Made by a program: the position numbers and the translations under genes. Shown here piece after piece: positions 40,952 through 48,830 of a stretch of DNA of 58,555 nucleotides. The notes under the pieces were generated by a model. That model was not told the origin of the DNA. It saw only the letters and a program-made list of their open reading frames with translations, and did not search any database. Position 1 is the first letter of the stretch; every line of letters starts with the position of its first letter. The DNA is from Burkholderiales bacterium (GTDB lineage: Bacteria; Pseudomonadota; Gammaproteobacteria; Burkholderiales; Burkholderiaceae_C), in the NCBI GenBank assembly GCA_947464185.1, contig CANHVY010000026.1, positions 1-58,555 of the forward strand, written 5' to 3'.

Positions 40952-41485
40952 ATGTCCCATGAATCGATCACGCTCGGCGGCGGCTGTTTCTGGTGCCTGG
41001 AGGCCGTCTACGAACTGGTGGAAGGCGTGACGGCCGTGGAGTCCGGGTACTGCAACGGTCACGTCGTCAACCCCAGCTACGAGCAGGTCTGCGGTGGTGA
41101 CACCGGGCATGTGGAGGTGGTGCGTGTCACCTTCGAGTCGGCCGTCATCGGACTGCGCGAGGTGCTGGAGATCTTCTTCGCCATCCATGACCCCACCACG
41201 CGCAACCGCCAGGGCAACGATGTGGGGCCGCAGTACCGCTCCGGCATCTACCTGCACGATGAGTCGCAGCGTGCCGTGGCGCAAGCGGTGTGGGATGACG
41301 CCCAGGCGGCGCACGGCGGGCGCTTGGTGACGGAACTCGAGCCCCTGCAAAACTACTGGCGGGCCGAGCCCTACCACCAGCACTACTTTGTGCAGCACCC
41401 TAACCAGGGTTATTGCGCCTTCGTGGTGGCCCCCAAGGTGGAGAAGTTCCGCAAGACCTTCCGCAACCGCGTCAAGTCGGCCTGA
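40952..41485 (+). CDS. msrA: Peptide methionine (S)-S-oxide reductase MsrA
   Basis: 177 residues, standard for MsrA. The catalytic Cys is in LGGGCFWCLEAV (about residue 12), and GYCNGHVVNPSYEQVCGGDTGH is the usual substrate-binding segment. HDPTTRNRQGNDVGPQYRS and EPYHQHYF are further hallmarks. The enzyme reduces the S-epimer of methionine sulfoxide in proteins and in free methionine, protecting against oxidative damage. It stands alone between divergent and convergent neighbours. Confidence 0.97.
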   Translation: MSHESITLGGGCFWCLEAVYELVEGVTAVESGYCNGHVVNPSYEQVCGGDTGHVEVVRVTFESAVIGLREVLEIFFAIHDPTTRNRQGNDVGPQYRSGIYLHDESQRAVAQAVWDDAQAAHGGRLVTELEPLQNYWRAEPYHQHYFVQHPNQGYCAFVVAPKVEKFRKTFRNRVKSA

Positions 41486-41515
41486 ACGGGCCCGTTCCCC
41501 TCAAGGGTGCAGCCC

Positions 41516-42151
41516 TCAAGGGGCCAGCCGTTCGCGTACCCAGGCCCCGTTCTCACGCCGGTAGGCCAGGCGGTCGTGCAGGCGCGACGGGCGGCCCTGC
41601 CAGAACTCGTAGCGTTCAGGCGCCAGGCGGAAGCCGCCCCAGTGCGGCGGGCGTGGCGGGTTCAGCAGGTACTGCGCGCCGTAGCGTGCCGCATTGGCCA
41701 CCAGCACCCCGCGCGAAGCGATCACCTGGCTCTGTGGCGAGGCCCAGGCGCCGATGCGCGAGTCCAGGGGCCGACTGGCGTAGTAGGCATCGGACTCATC
41801 GTCCGACACACGGGACACCGTGCCCTCGATACGCACCACGCGCTCCAGTTCCACCCAATGGAACTGCAGGGCCGCGTGCGGGTTGCCGGCGAGTTCGCGG
41901 CCCTTGCGGCTGTCGTAATTGGTGTACCAGGCGATACCCCGCTCATCACAGCCCTTGATCAGCACGATGCGGGTGGAGGGTCGTCCGTCCGCGCCCACGG
42001 TGGCCAGGGTCATGGCGTTGGGCTCGGGCAACCGGGCGTCGAGGGCCTCGCCCAGCCACTGCTCGAACTGCCGCAGGGGGTCTTCGTGCGAGGCGGATTC
42101 GTCAAGCGCGGCGCGCTCGTAACTCTTGCGAAGCTGGGCGATGTCGGTCAT
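41516..42151 (-). CDS. pdxH: Pyridoxamine/pyridoxine 5'-phosphate oxidase PdxH
   Basis: 211 residues beginning [18 protein letters not shown], the normal PdxH start. FMN- and substrate-binding segments are [40 protein letters not shown], and the C-terminal [20 protein letters not shown] with [11 protein letters not shown]. It oxidises pyridoxine or pyridoxamine phosphate to pyridoxal 5'-phosphate, the cofactor used by the PLP ammonia-lyase at 4349 and others. It is monocistronic, convergent with msrA. Confidence 0.97.
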   Translation of the reverse strand: MTDIAQLRKSYERAALDESASHEDPLRQFEQWLGEALDARLPEPNAMTLATVGADGRPSTRIVLIKGCDERGIAWYTNYDSRKGRELAGNPHAALQFHWVELERVVRIEGTVSRVSDDESDAYYASRPLDSRIGAWASPQSQVIASRGVLVANAARYGAQYLLNPPRPPHWGGFRLAPERYEFWQGRPSRLHDRLAYRRENGAWVRERLAP

Positions 42152-42353
42152 GCGCCGAGTATAGAAAGCCGCGCCTGACGGGCCGCGGGCGTGAGGGTGG
42201 CCCGAGCCGCTTGGCAATCCCTTAAGGGGAAGGCCTTAGGTAGACATCCCATTGGCCGGGCAGCGCGGCACGGGCATCCTCGCGGTGTCCAGGTATGGGG
42301 AGGTCCGCATCTGGCGCCCTCCTCAGGACCCAGGCCCGACAGAAGCCCTTTCC

Positions 42354-42959
42354 ATGAGCGAACGTCCCGTTGTTGTCGTGATGGCCGCAGGCCGCGGCGG
42401 CCGTGTTGCGGGCGCGTCTCACAAGTTGGTGCAGGCGCTGGGGGCTTCCACCGTGCTGGGCACCACGCTTGCGCAGGTGATGGAGAGCCGTCTGCCCTGC
42501 GTGGTGGTGACCACGCCCGCGTTGGAGCCCGAGGCCGCCCGCGTGGTGGCGCGGCGGGACCTGGTGGTGATCCCTCAGCAGGAGGCTGACAAGGGCATCG
42601 GCCACACCATGGCGGCCGGTGTGCAGGCGAGGGCCCAGGCGCCGGGCTGGTTGCTGTTGCCGGCTGACATGCCGCTGGTGGGCCCTGGCACCATTGCCGC
42701 GGTGGCGCAGGCCTTGCCCCAGCACACGGCGGTCGTGGCCCAGCACCATGGGCGGCGCGGCCACCCGGTGGGTTTTTCCAGCGGGCTGTACTCGGAACTC
42801 ATGTCGCTGGTGGGCGAGGACGGACTGCGGCGCCTGCTGGCCCGCTACCCGGCCCATGGCGTGGAGGTGGCGGACGCGGGCGTGTTGTTCGACGTGGACA
42901 CCGAGGCCGACCTGGAGGCCGCGCGGGCCATGGTGCCGGCGCTGGGCCTGGCGGGTTGA
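42354..42959 (+). CDS. MobA-like nucleotidyltransferase (MocA/CTP:molybdopterin cytidylyltransferase type)
   Basis: 201 residues from the ATG at 42354. The nucleotide-binding start is VVVMAAGRGGRVAGASHKLV, a variant of the usual GxGxRxG-K signature. WLLLPADMPLVGPGTIAAVA is the metal-binding aspartate region, and GRRGHPVGFSSGLYSELMSL and DVDTEADLEAA complete the fold. MocA transfers CMP to molybdopterin for xanthine dehydrogenase-type enzymes, which would fit the molybdenum hydroxylase at 16236-18952, but the two loci are far apart and other NTP transferases look similar. Confidence 0.85.
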   Translation: MSERPVVVVMAAGRGGRVAGASHKLVQALGASTVLGTTLAQVMESRLPCVVVTTPALEPEAARVVARRDLVVIPQQEADKGIGHTMAAGVQARAQAPGWLLLPADMPLVGPGTIAAVAQALPQHTAVVAQHHGRRGHPVGFSSGLYSELMSLVGEDGLRRLLARYPAHGVEVADAGVLFDVDTEADLEAARAMVPALGLAG

Positions 42960-42980
42960 CACACCGCAGTACAGCGCGCT

Positions 42981-43592
42981 TCACGCCAGCCCGGCGCGTC
43001 GGGCCACGTTCATCAAGCGCGTGATCTCGCGGTCGTGGATGCCGCAAGCCTGCAGTGCGCAGGCCGTTTCCGACAGGTACTCCAGCGTGGTGCCAAAGCG
43101 TCCGCGAGCCTTGCGCAGGATGTCCAGCAGCGTCGCATCGTCCAGCGGCGGCAGGCAGGCCGGGCTGCGCCTGCTGAGCGTGAAGGTCAGCGCGCGCACC
43201 GGCCCCTCGGGGGTGCGCGTGGGCACCAGACGAGGGTCGTACACGCCCGTGGGCATCTCGCGCGCCCAGAGGCGTTCCAGCTCCTCCTCCACCCGCTGCC
43301 GGGGCACGCGGTAGGCCACCCCGCGGCAGGAGCCGCCTGGCAGCAGGGCGAACACCAGGCCGGGTACTTCCGGGGTGCCTCGGTTGATCCGCGAGCGCAT
43401 GCGCAGGGCCCGGTGCCAGCCGCCCACCAGGGCCTGTCGGCGTTCCGCCGCCTCGAACTCCGGGCGCCAGATGAGGGACGCATAGCCGAACACCCAGAGG
43501 TCTTCCTGGCCGCCCCACTGCGCAGCAATGCGTTGACGCATGGGCTCAGGGTCGCGAAAGGGCAGCATCTCGCCGAACATGGACCGAATCAT
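42981..43592 (-). CDS. ChaC-like gamma-glutamylcyclotransferase
   Basis: 203 residues from the ATG at 43592; an alternative ATG at 43580 is possible. The ChaC nucleotide/substrate loop appears as LWVFGYASLIWRPEF (about residue 33), followed by RRQALVGGWHRALRMRSRI. The catalytic Glu lies in the later part (REMPTGVYDPRLV region or EEELERLW). These enzymes split glutathione into 5-oxoproline and Cys-Gly. The gene is divergent from edd, so its promoter overlaps the palindromic operator region. Confidence 0.9.
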   Translation of the reverse strand: MIRSMFGEMLPFRDPEPMRQRIAAQWGGQEDLWVFGYASLIWRPEFEAAERRQALVGGWHRALRMRSRINRGTPEVPGLVFALLPGGSCRGVAYRVPRQRVEEELERLWAREMPTGVYDPRLVPTRTPEGPVRALTFTLSRRSPACLPPLDDATLLDILRKARGRFGTTLEYLSETACALQACGIHDREITRLMNVARRAGLA

Positions 43593-43648
43593 GACAGTTT
43601 GGTGGCATACCTTTCTCACCGTGTCGGTTGGCGACCTTTCACTTTGAT

Positions 43649-43677
43649 TTGACGATGTAACCAAGTTACATGAAAAT
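43649..43677 (+). promoter_or_regulatory. edd promoter with HexR-like operator in the spacer
   Basis: TTGACG (43649-43654) and GAAAAT (43672-43677) are 17 bases apart and read as a sigma-70 type promoter. The spacer is filled by the perfect palindrome ATGTAAC-CAA-GTTACAT (43655-43671). TGTAACCAAGTTACA closely resembles the HexR operator consensus known for proteobacterial edd/zwf promoters. A further half site, GTTACATC, lies at 43688-43695. Placement between -35 and -10 predicts repression relieved by the Entner-Doudoroff intermediate KDPG. Confidence 0.7.
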
Positions 43678-43724
43678 TAGTTCATGAGTTACATCGCCTG
43701 TCCTTGCAGAGACCGGAGTTCCGC

Positions 43725-45566
43725 ATGAGCAGCCCGGTCGCGATCCATCCCGTGGTGCATGCGGTGACCGAACGCATTCGTAAGCGCAGCCAGGCGCTGC
43801 GCTCGGCCTACCTGGAGGGCCTGGATCGCCTGGCTGCGCGCATCCGCGGCGCCGACCGCATGGGCTGCGCCAACGTGGCGCATGCCTTTGCCGCCATGCC
43901 GGCGCAGGACAGGTTGCGCGTCGTGGCGCAGAAGGCGCCCAACATCGGCGTGGTGACGGCCTACAACGACATGCTGTCGGCCCACCAGCCCTACGAAGGC
44001 TACCCCGCATGCATCCGCGACGAAGCACGGCAGCGGGGAGCCATCGCGCAGGTGGCCGGCGGCGTGCCGGCCATGTGCGACGGCATCACGCAGGGCCAGC
44101 CCGGCATGGAGCTGAGCCTGTTCTCGCGCGACACCATCGCCATGTCCACGGCGGTGGCCCTGTCCCACGACGTCTTCGACGCCGCCCTGTTGCTGGGCGT
44201 GTGTGACAAGATCGTGCCCGGCCTGCTGATCGGGGCGCTTCACTTCGGACACCTGCCCTGCGTGTTCGTGCCTGCCGGACCCATGAGTTCGGGTCTGCCC
44301 AACAAGGACAAGGCCCGCGTGCGCGAACAGGCGGCCCAGGGCCTGGTTGGGCGCGAGGCCCTGCTGGCCTCCGAAAGCCAGGCCTACCACGGCCCGGGCA
44401 CCTGCACCTTCTACGGCACGGCCAATAGCAACCAGATGCTGCTGGAGGCCATGGGGCTGCACGTGCCCGGCTCGGCCTTCATCCACCCGCACGACGGCTT
44501 GCGTGAACAACTCACCCGGCAGGCGGTGCGGCAGGTGCTGGACCTGGTACGCGGCGGTCCGCGCTTCACCCCCATCGGCCGGCTGGTGGACGAACGCGCC
44601 ATCGTCAACGCCATGGCAGCCCTGCTGGCCACGGGGGGCTCCACCAACCACCTGATTCACTGGGTGGCGGTGGCCCGCTCGGCAGGTCTGGTCATCGACT
44701 GGACGGACTTTGCCGAACTCTCGGCCGTCGTGCCCCTGCTGGCCCGCGTGTATCCCAACGGCAGTGCCGACGTGAACCAGTTTCAGCAGGCCGGCGGCCC
44801 CGGTTTCGTGCTGCGTGAACTCCTGGACGCCGGGCTCATGCATGCCGATGTGATGACCGTGGACGCGGGCGGCCTGGCCGCCTACACCCGTGTGCCCGCT
44901 CTGGACGCCGCCTCAGCCAGGCTGACCTGGTGGGCCTTGCCATCCGCGCCGGGCGATGACAGCGTGGTGCGCCGCGTGGGCCAGCCTTTTTCCCCCAGCG
45001 GGGGCCTGCGGCTGCTGCAGGGGCGCCTGGGCCGCGCGGTGATCAAGGTTTCCGCCGTGCCGCAGGACCGGCAGGTCATCGAGGCGCCTGCCAGCGTGTT
45101 CGACTCCCAGGAAGCGCTGCTAGCGGCCTTCCAGGTAGGCGAGCTCGAGCGCGACGTGGTGGCCGTGGTGCGCTTCCAGGGGCCTGCGGCCAACGGCATG
45201 CCGGAGCTGCACAAGCTCACCCCGCCGCTGGCGGTGCTGCAGAACCGGGGTTTCCGGGTGGCGCTGGTGACCGACGGGCGGATGAGTGGCGCATCGGGCA
45301 AGGTCCCCGCGGCCATTCACGTGACCCCTGAGGCGCTGGGCGGCGGCCCGTTGGCCCGTTTGCGTGACGGTGATGTCGTCCGGCTGGATGCCCTGTCCGG
45401 CACGCTGGAGGTGCTGGTGCCCGACGACGAATGGGCGCGCCGTGTGCCCGCGCAGCGCCCCGAGCACCTGGCGGCGGACAGCGCCCACGGGCTGGGGCGG
45501 GATTTGTTTGCCGGGTTGCGGCGCAACGTGCGCAGCGCCGAAGAGGGCGCGGTGACCTGGCTTTGA
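43725..45566 (+). CDS. edd: 6-phosphogluconate dehydratase (Entner-Doudoroff pathway)
   Basis: 613 residues, matching Edd (about 600). Iron-sulfur and active-site regions are visible: [58 protein letters not shown] with the cluster Cys, and [40 protein letters not shown] near the end is typical of IlvD/Edd enzymes. It converts 6-phosphogluconate to KDPG. The ATG at 43725 follows GGAG. eda is 84 bases downstream on the same strand and a HexR-like operator is upstream. Confidence 0.97.
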   Translation: MSSPVAIHPVVHAVTERIRKRSQALRSAYLEGLDRLAARIRGADRMGCANVAHAFAAMPAQDRLRVVAQKAPNIGVVTAYNDMLSAHQPYEGYPACIRDEARQRGAIAQVAGGVPAMCDGITQGQPGMELSLFSRDTIAMSTAVALSHDVFDAALLLGVCDKIVPGLLIGALHFGHLPCVFVPAGPMSSGLPNKDKARVREQAAQGLVGREALLASESQAYHGPGTCTFYGTANSNQMLLEAMGLHVPGSAFIHPHDGLREQLTRQAVRQVLDLVRGGPRFTPIGRLVDERAIVNAMAALLATGGSTNHLIHWVAVARSAGLVIDWTDFAELSAVVPLLARVYPNGSADVNQFQQAGGPGFVLRELLDAGLMHADVMTVDAGGLAAYTRVPALDAASARLTWWALPSAPGDDSVVRRVGQPFSPSGGLRLLQGRLGRAVIKVSAVPQDRQVIEAPASVFDSQEALLAAFQVGELERDVVAVVRFQGPAANGMPELHKLTPPLAVLQNRGFRVALVTDGRMSGASGKVPAAIHVTPEALGGGPLARLRDGDVVRLDALSGTLEVLVPDDEWARRVPAQRPEHLAADSAHGLGRDLFAGLRRNVRSAEEGAVTWL

Positions 45567-45650
45567 GGCTGCGGCACCCGTATTCCCACGGCTTGTAAGC
45601 TGCTGCCTTCCTGCTTTCTCATTCCTTCTGAACAGCGGAAACCAAGTCCG

Positions 45651-46271
45651 ATGAACACGCTTGAACTTTGCGCCTATGGCCCCGTCATTCCGGTCATCGT
45701 GCTGCAGCGGGTGGAAGACGCCGTACCCGTGGCGCAAGCCCTGGTGCAGGGCGGGGTGCGGGTGTTGGAAGTGACCTTGCGCACGCCCGTGGCCTTGCGT
45801 TGCCTGGAGGCCATTGCCCGGGAGGTGCCCCAGGCCATCCTGGGTGCGGGCACGGTGCGCAGCGCCGCCGACGCACGTGCCGCCCAGGCTGCGGGGGCCT
45901 GTTTTGCCGTCAGCCCGGGCTACACCGAGGCCGTGGGGGCCGCCTGCGCGGACCTGGCCCTGCCGCTGCTGCCGGGCGTGGCCACGGCCAGTGAGCTCAT
46001 GGCCGCACAGGACGGGGGCCACCATTTCGTGAAGTTCTTCCCTGCCAGCGCGGCCGGCGGCATCCCCCTGCTCAAGGCCCTGGCAGGGCCGTTCCCGGAG
46101 GTCAGCTTCTGCCCCACAGGCGGCATCACGCCACAGAACGCGCGCGACTTCCTGGCCTTGCCGCAGGTGAAGGTGTGCGGAGGCTCGTGGCTCACGCCAC
46201 AGGACGCCATTGCAGCCGGTGACTGGCCGCGCATCACGCGCCTGGCCCAGGAGGCCGCGGCCCTTCTTTGA
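45651..46271 (+). CDS. eda: 2-keto-3-deoxy-6-phosphogluconate (KDPG) aldolase
   Basis: 206 residues. VRVLEVTLRTPVALRCLEAI holds the catalytic Glu, LGAGTVRSAADARAAQAAGA follows, and the Schiff-base Lys is in HHFVKFFPASAAGG near residue 130. CPTGGITPQNARDFL is the phosphate-binding part. It splits KDPG into pyruvate and glyceraldehyde 3-phosphate, completing the pathway begun by Edd. It lies 84 bases after edd and is probably cotranscribed. Confidence 0.97.
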   Translation: MNTLELCAYGPVIPVIVLQRVEDAVPVAQALVQGGVRVLEVTLRTPVALRCLEAIAREVPQAILGAGTVRSAADARAAQAAGACFAVSPGYTEAVGAACADLALPLLPGVATASELMAAQDGGHHFVKFFPASAAGGIPLLKALAGPFPEVSFCPTGGITPQNARDFLALPQVKVCGGSWLTPQDAIAAGDWPRITRLAQEAAALL

Positions 46272-46304
46272 AGTGCAGGGCCGGGCACGCGCCGCGCGCC
46301 GCCT

Positions 46305-46877
46305 TCAGCCGCCCACGCCCGCCAGCACCAGCACGCCGATGACGGCGAACACCAGCGCGGCGATGCGGTGCACCCACTGGATGGGCACGAACTTCACCGC
46401 CTTGTCGCCCAGCAGCACGGCCGGCACGTTGGCGATCATCATGCCCAGCGTGGTGCCGGCCGTCACGGCGATCAGGGCGTCATAGCGCGCGGCCAGCATC
46501 ACGGTGGCGATCTGCGTCTTGTCGCCCATCTCCGCCAGGAAGAAGGCGATCACCGTCACGCCGAACACGCCGAAGCGGGGCTGCTCGGCGCCTTCCACGT
46601 CATCGGCCTGGTCCGGCACCAGCATCCAGGCGGCCACCGCCAGGAAGGACAGACCCAGGATCCAGCGCATCCACACCGGGTCGACCAGCCGGGTGATCCA
46701 GGTGCCCAAGGCCCCAGCCGCGGCGTGGTTCAGCAGCGTTGCCACCAGGATACCGGCGATGATGGGCATGGGTTTGCGGTAGCGCGCGGCCAGCAGCAGC
46801 GCCAGCAGTTGCGTCTTGTCGCCGATCTCGCCCAGGGCCACCACGCCCGTGGACACGGCGAAGGCTTCGGCGATCAC
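46305..46877 (-). CDS. GDT1/TMEM165 (UPF0016) family cation exporter, probably Mn2+/Ca2+
   Basis: 190 residues with six membrane helices in two inverted halves. Both family signatures are present: VALGEIGDKTQLLALLLAAR in the first half and FLAEMGDKTQIATVMLAARY in the second (E-x-G-D-K-T). Bacterial members such as MneA export manganese. The gene starts with GTG overlapping the stop of the SDR gene (GTGA), so translation is coupled to an unrelated catabolic-type gene. There is no riboswitch of its own, unlike the TerC gene at 38080. Confidence 0.94.
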   Translation of the reverse strand: MIAEAFAVSTGVVALGEIGDKTQLLALLLAARYRKPMPIIAGILVATLLNHAAAGALGTWITRLVDPVWMRWILGLSFLAVAAWMLVPDQADDVEGAEQPRFGVFGVTVIAFFLAEMGDKTQIATVMLAARYDALIAVTAGTTLGMMIANVPAVLLGDKAVKFVPIQWVHRIAALVFAVIGVLVLAGVGG

Positions 46878-47674
46878 ACCGGGACGGTGTAGTTCAGCGC
46901 CCGCCGTCCGCCGTCGACGTAGACGATTTCGCCCGTCATGTAGCTGGCGGCTTCGCTCAGCAGGAAAGCCACCACCTCGGCCACCTCGGCGGGCTCGCCC
47001 AGGCGCTTCATCGGGGTGCGGCCGAGGATGCGCAGCCGGGCGTCCTCGCTCGTGAGCACGGCCGATCGCGCCAGTTCGGTGGCGATGGTGCCCGGCCCCA
47101 CCGCGTTGACGCGGACGTGACGGTCGGCCAGCGCCAGCGCCATGGCGCGCGTGAGCTGGTCAATGCCTCCCTTGCTGGCGTTGTAGCTGGCAATCGACGG
47201 GATGGCCAAGGAGCCGTTGACCGAACTCATGTGGACGATGGCGCCGTAGCCTTCGCCTCCTCGGTTGGCGCACATGGCCCGGGCCACGGCCTGCCCGACC
47301 AGGAACGCCCCCTTGAGGTTCACGGCGATCACCGCATCCCAGTCGGCCTCGGAGACTTCCAGGAAGTCAGCCGCCCGGAAGATGCCGGCGTTGCTGACCA
47401 GCCCGTCCACCTGGCCGAAGGCGGCCAGCGTGGCCGCCAGCGCCGCATCCACCTGCGCCTTGCTGGAGACGTCGCAGTGCAGGTAGACGGCCTGCGCGCC
47501 CTGTACCTGGAGTTCGGCGGCCAGTGCCTGGCCGGGCGCGTCGGCCACGTCCCAAAGGGCCACGGCCGCGCCCTCGCGCGCCAGGCGCCGCGCGCAGGCT
47601 TCGCCTATGCCCTGGGCGGCGCCGGTGACGACGACCGAGCGCTGGGTCAGTCCGAAATGGATGGGGTTGCTCAT
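46874..47674 (-). CDS. Short-chain dehydrogenase/reductase
   Basis: 266 residues from the ATG at 47674; the longer frame runs through a tandem repeat and is not used. The NAD motif is VVTGAAQGIGEACARRLARE, with NAG in LVSNAGIFRAADF and catalytic Ser-Tyr-Lys in HMSSVNGSLAIPSIASYNASK (Tyr near residue 167). GPGTIATELA and YMTGEIVYVDGG close the domain. It resembles 3-hydroxyacyl-CoA/3-oxoacyl reductases and probably serves the aryl-CoA locus. It lies between the metallo-hydrolase gene (93 bases upstream) and the exporter gene (overlapping). Confidence 0.94.
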   Translation of the reverse strand: MSNPIHFGLTQRSVVVTGAAQGIGEACARRLAREGAAVALWDVADAPGQALAAELQVQGAQAVYLHCDVSSKAQVDAALAATLAAFGQVDGLVSNAGIFRAADFLEVSEADWDAVIAVNLKGAFLVGQAVARAMCANRGGEGYGAIVHMSSVNGSLAIPSIASYNASKGGIDQLTRAMALALADRHVRVNAVGPGTIATELARSAVLTSEDARLRILGRTPMKRLGEPAEVAEVVAFLLSEAASYMTGEIVYVDGGRRALNYTVPV

Positions 47675-47680
47675 GGTGGT

Positions 47681-47740
47681 GATGCGTGGTGATGCGTGTT
47701 GACCCGTTGTGACCCGTGGTGACCCGTGGTGACCCGTGGT
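47681..47740. repeat. 10-bp intergenic tandem repeat
   Basis: Decamers GATGCGTGGT, GATGCGTGTT, GACCCGTTGT and three copies of GACCCGTGGT follow without interruption between the SDR and metallo-hydrolase genes. The period is about one helical turn. It sits in the 5' leader of the SDR gene, so copy number could affect spacing to its start. Confidence 0.85.
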
Positions 47741-47767
47741 CAAGGGCCGCCGCACGGCCTGGCGCCT

Positions 47768-48718
47768 TCAGCTCTGGCGGTCCAGCCAGATGGCGATGCC
47801 CTGGGCGTTGAGCTCGATGTCGATGCTCAGCAGCCGGGCGATGTCCTCGGCACTGTGGGTGGTGCCATGCCGGCGCAGGTCTTGCACGTACAGCGCGTGC
47901 AGGGTGGTCTTCAGGGCGTTGTGGCGGTCAGGGTGGTGTTGCAACTGGTGGGCCAGGCTGACGGTCTCATCCAGCAGCCTGCGCAGCGTGTGGGCCAGGG
48001 TGCTCACGTTGCCTACGCGCCCGTAATGGGTGAGGTACACCCATTGCGGCGAACGCTCGGCGAGGCGGTCGATGGACCGGGCCAGGGCCTCGGGCTCGAA
48101 TTGCACGGGCGTGGAGGTGGGCAGGATCCAGGCCCCTTGCGCCGTGTCGAACTCGCGGTAGCTCAGGCCGAAGGTGTCGCCCGTGAACCAGCCCCGCGTG
48201 GACTCGTCCCAGATGCAGTGGTGGTGCCGCGCGTGCCCGGGCGTGTCGATGAGGGTCAAGGGCCGGCCCGCGAGTTCCACCGTCATGCCTTCCGCGCTGG
48301 ACACCACACGCTCGGCCGGCACGGGTACCAGGTCGCCGTAGGCCCGGTCCATCTCCTGCTGGCCGTACACCGCCAGGGCGCCTTGGTACAGCGCGGTTGG
48401 GTCCACCAGGTGGCGTGCGCCGCGCGGGTGCACCAGCGCACGGGCCCGAGGCAGTTCGCTCATCAACAGCCCCACGCCGCCGGCATGGTCCAGATGCACG
48501 TGGGTGGGGATGACCCAGTCCACCGCATCGCGCGGCAGGCCCACCGCGTCCAGCGCGGCCAGCAGACGCGGCACGCTGAAGTTGGTGCCGGTGTCGATGA
48601 ACGCGGCGCGGCCGTCCTGCACCATGAGGTAGGCTGCATCGAACCGGTCGCGGTGGAAGCCGGTGTCGATGGCGTACAGGCCCTGATCCAGGGGCTCGAC
48701 GAAGGCGGGCAAACTCAT
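47768..48718 (-). CDS. Metallo-beta-lactamase-fold hydrolase (putative thioesterase)
   Basis: 316 residues from the ATG at 48718. Metal-binding motif [14 protein letters not shown] (about residue 89) gives HxHxDH, followed by the His of [15 protein letters not shown], the Asp of [10 protein letters not shown] and the His of YLTHYGRV. This is a complete di-zinc or di-iron site. The C-terminal 100 residues are helical ([20 protein letters not shown]), like hydroxyacylglutathione-hydrolase-type proteins found with 2-aminobenzoyl-CoA pathways. A CoA-thioester hydrolase role is plausible but not proven. It is divergent from the fusion monooxygenase. Confidence 0.9.
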   Translation of the reverse strand: MSLPAFVEPLDQGLYAIDTGFHRDRFDAAYLMVQDGRAAFIDTGTNFSVPRLLAALDAVGLPRDAVDWVIPTHVHLDHAGGVGLLMSELPRARALVHPRGARHLVDPTALYQGALAVYGQQEMDRAYGDLVPVPAERVVSSAEGMTVELAGRPLTLIDTPGHARHHHCIWDESTRGWFTGDTFGLSYREFDTAQGAWILPTSTPVQFEPEALARSIDRLAERSPQWVYLTHYGRVGNVSTLAHTLRRLLDETVSLAHQLQHHPDRHNALKTTLHALYVQDLRRHGTTHSAEDIARLLSIDIELNAQGIAIWLDRQS

Positions 48719-48771
48719 CCCTGGATTGTGCCTGCCGCCATCAGAACGGCTGCGCAATCCGCGCCCCACAT

Positions 48772-48787
48772 GCTTTAGTCCTAAAGC
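48772..48787. promoter_or_regulatory. Perfect palindrome GCTTTAG-TC-CTAAAGC, candidate MarR operator
   Basis: A 7-2-7 perfect dyad lies in the 112-bp gap between the divergent metallo-hydrolase and fusion monooxygenase genes. A second smaller dyad, CATTG-GA-CAATG, lies about seven bases further. Both size and symmetry fit a MarR-family site, and a MarR gene lies at the other end of this locus (53814-54356). Confidence 0.6.
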
Positions 48788-48830
48788 AAATTCATTGGAC
48801 AATGACCGGCAAAGGCTCACTGGATCGAAC

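Noticed and set aside
14..47706. Shared 13-mer GCGTGTTGACCCG between the repeat at 12-119 and the repeat at 47681-47740
   Set aside because: Chance 13-base matches are expected in a window of this size, and the repeat periods (27 and 10) differ; no evidence of common origin.
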